From: an uncultured Bacteroidota bacterium
GTDB lineage: Bacteria; Bacteroidota; Bacteroidia; Chitinophagales; Chitinophagaceae
Assembly: GCA_903913355.1 (NCBI GenBank)
Contig: CAIWKU010000016.1
Location: 1-7,084, forward strand
Reading direction: 5' to 3'
DNA: 7,084 nucleotides
Shown piece after piece: positions 6,585 through 7,084 of this stretch (positions within the stretch are counted from its first letter, which is position 1; each line of letters opens with the position of its first letter). The notes under the pieces are model-generated. The model was not told the origin of the DNA and did not search any database. It was given only the letters and a program-made list of their open reading frames with translations. Position numbers and translations under genes: made by a program.

Positions 6585-7084
6585 CTAAAAATCAATACCC
6601 ACCCATTTTCTTTTACTCTTTTCGTATTTCTCAAAATCAAATTTATATAATTTACCCGGGCGATGGGGTACATCCTGCTCCATCTCATTGATATCAATCA
6701 GCAGTTCCATGGAAGCAAATTTTTTACGGAAATTGCGTCTGTCAAGTGTTACGCCCAGTATGGCTTCATACAGATTTTGTAATTCGCGAAGAGAAAATTT
6801 ATCCGGCAATAAGTTAAAACCAAGCGGATGTTCCTGTATTCGCTTTTGCAACCATCTATAACAAACATCCAGTATTTCTTTGTGATCAAATGCCATTTCT
6901 TCCAGTGTAGATACATCATGCCAATGGAGATCATTCGCATGAATTTTTAGTTCATGGTGATTGATATTTAACAAAGAGCAGTAAGCTACGGTAATTACCC
7001 TGCCACCCGGGTGACGGGATGGATGCCCGAAAGATCTTACCTGATCAAGGAATACATCATTCATTCCTGTTCTTTCTTTCAGTA
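6585..7084 (-). CDS. Nudix-domain winged-helix regulator, NrtR/AraR type (3' part; 5' end outside window)
   Basis: The reading frame runs off the right edge at 7084, so only about 166 C-terminal codons are seen; the ATG at 7062-7064 is internal, because the frame continues upstream in family-like sequence (LKERTG). That stretch is the end of a Nudix box, followed by the second half of a Nudix domain (QVRSFGHPSRHPGGRVITVAY). After it comes the C-terminal winged-helix domain shared by NrtR-like regulators, at about 6590-6805: FSLRELQNLYEAILG, then LDRRNFRKKFASMELL. NrtR proteins use the Nudix domain to bind ADP-ribose-type ligands and repress NAD genes; in Bacteroidota relatives such as AraR control sugar use. 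The ligand and targets here cannot be told, because the regulated genes are probably beyond the edge. In the visible Nudix box the usual Glu-Glu is Glu-Arg, which fits a sensor without hydrolase activity. It ends in TAG, 82 bases before yicC. Confidence 0.85.
   Translation of the reverse strand, partial: LKERTGMNDVFLDQVRSFGHPSRHPGGRVITVAYCSLLNINHHELKIHANDLHWHDVSTLEEMAFDHKEILDVCYRWLQKRIQEHPLGFNLLPDKFSLRELQNLYEAILGVTLDRRNFRKKFASMELLIDINEMEQDVPHRPGKLYKFDFEKYEKSKRKWVGIDF

Noticed and set aside
6512..6940. Small - strand frames at 6512-6697 and 6749-6940
   Set aside because: Both overlap the Nudix/winged-helix gene in another frame on the same strand, and only the long frame carries family motifs.
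1..7084. CRISPR array, insertion sequence, phage or defence island
   Set aside because: No regularly spaced direct repeats, transposase or integrase motifs, or terminal repeats were found. All the DNA is accounted for by core-type genes and short spacers.

Overview
This 7.1 kb window looks like chromosomal core DNA from a member of the phylum Bacteroidota, most likely the Chitinophagaceae or a close relative. The strongest clue is a gliding-motility lipoprotein gene, gldH, which is restricted to that phylum. A perfect Bacteroidota-type -7 box (TATCTTTG) in front of it, AT-rich DNA, A-rich regions in place of strong Shine-Dalgarno sites, and an arginase-like protein of a form I associate with this phylum all agree. 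The family-level guess is inference.

Layout. On the + strand, a secreted M13 (neprilysin/PepO) zinc metallopeptidase fills 34-2079 and ends in a clear hairpin terminator at 2094-2154. Everything else is on the - strand. Read in the direction of transcription, from the right edge leftwards, it holds: the 3' part of a Nudix/winged-helix regulator of the NrtR/AraR type (cut by the window edge at 7084); the YicC-family endoribonuclease (6502-5627); gldH (5558-5094); a membrane histidine kinase (5097-4114); an OmpR-type response regulator (4117-3413); and an arginase/formimidoylglutamase-family protein (3286-2153) that meets the peptidase tail to tail, sharing the terminator region. There is no gene-free stretch over 300 bases; the longest gap is the 126 bases between the response regulator and the arginase-like gene.

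How the genes fit together. gldH, the kinase and the regulator overlap successively by the 4-base ATGA junction, so they are almost certainly one translationally coupled operon. This ties a two-component system to a component of the gliding/type IX secretion machinery. yicC and the Nudix regulator sit upstream with 68- and 82-base gaps and may be separate units. The arginase-like protein has lost two of the six usual metal ligands, so its usual name (formimidoylglutamase) is probably wrong as a statement of activity.

I see no mobile element, CRISPR array, tRNA or rRNA. The window is mostly ordinary housekeeping and accessory-core content. The points most worth a second look are the gldH/two-component coupling and the degenerate arginase-like protein.
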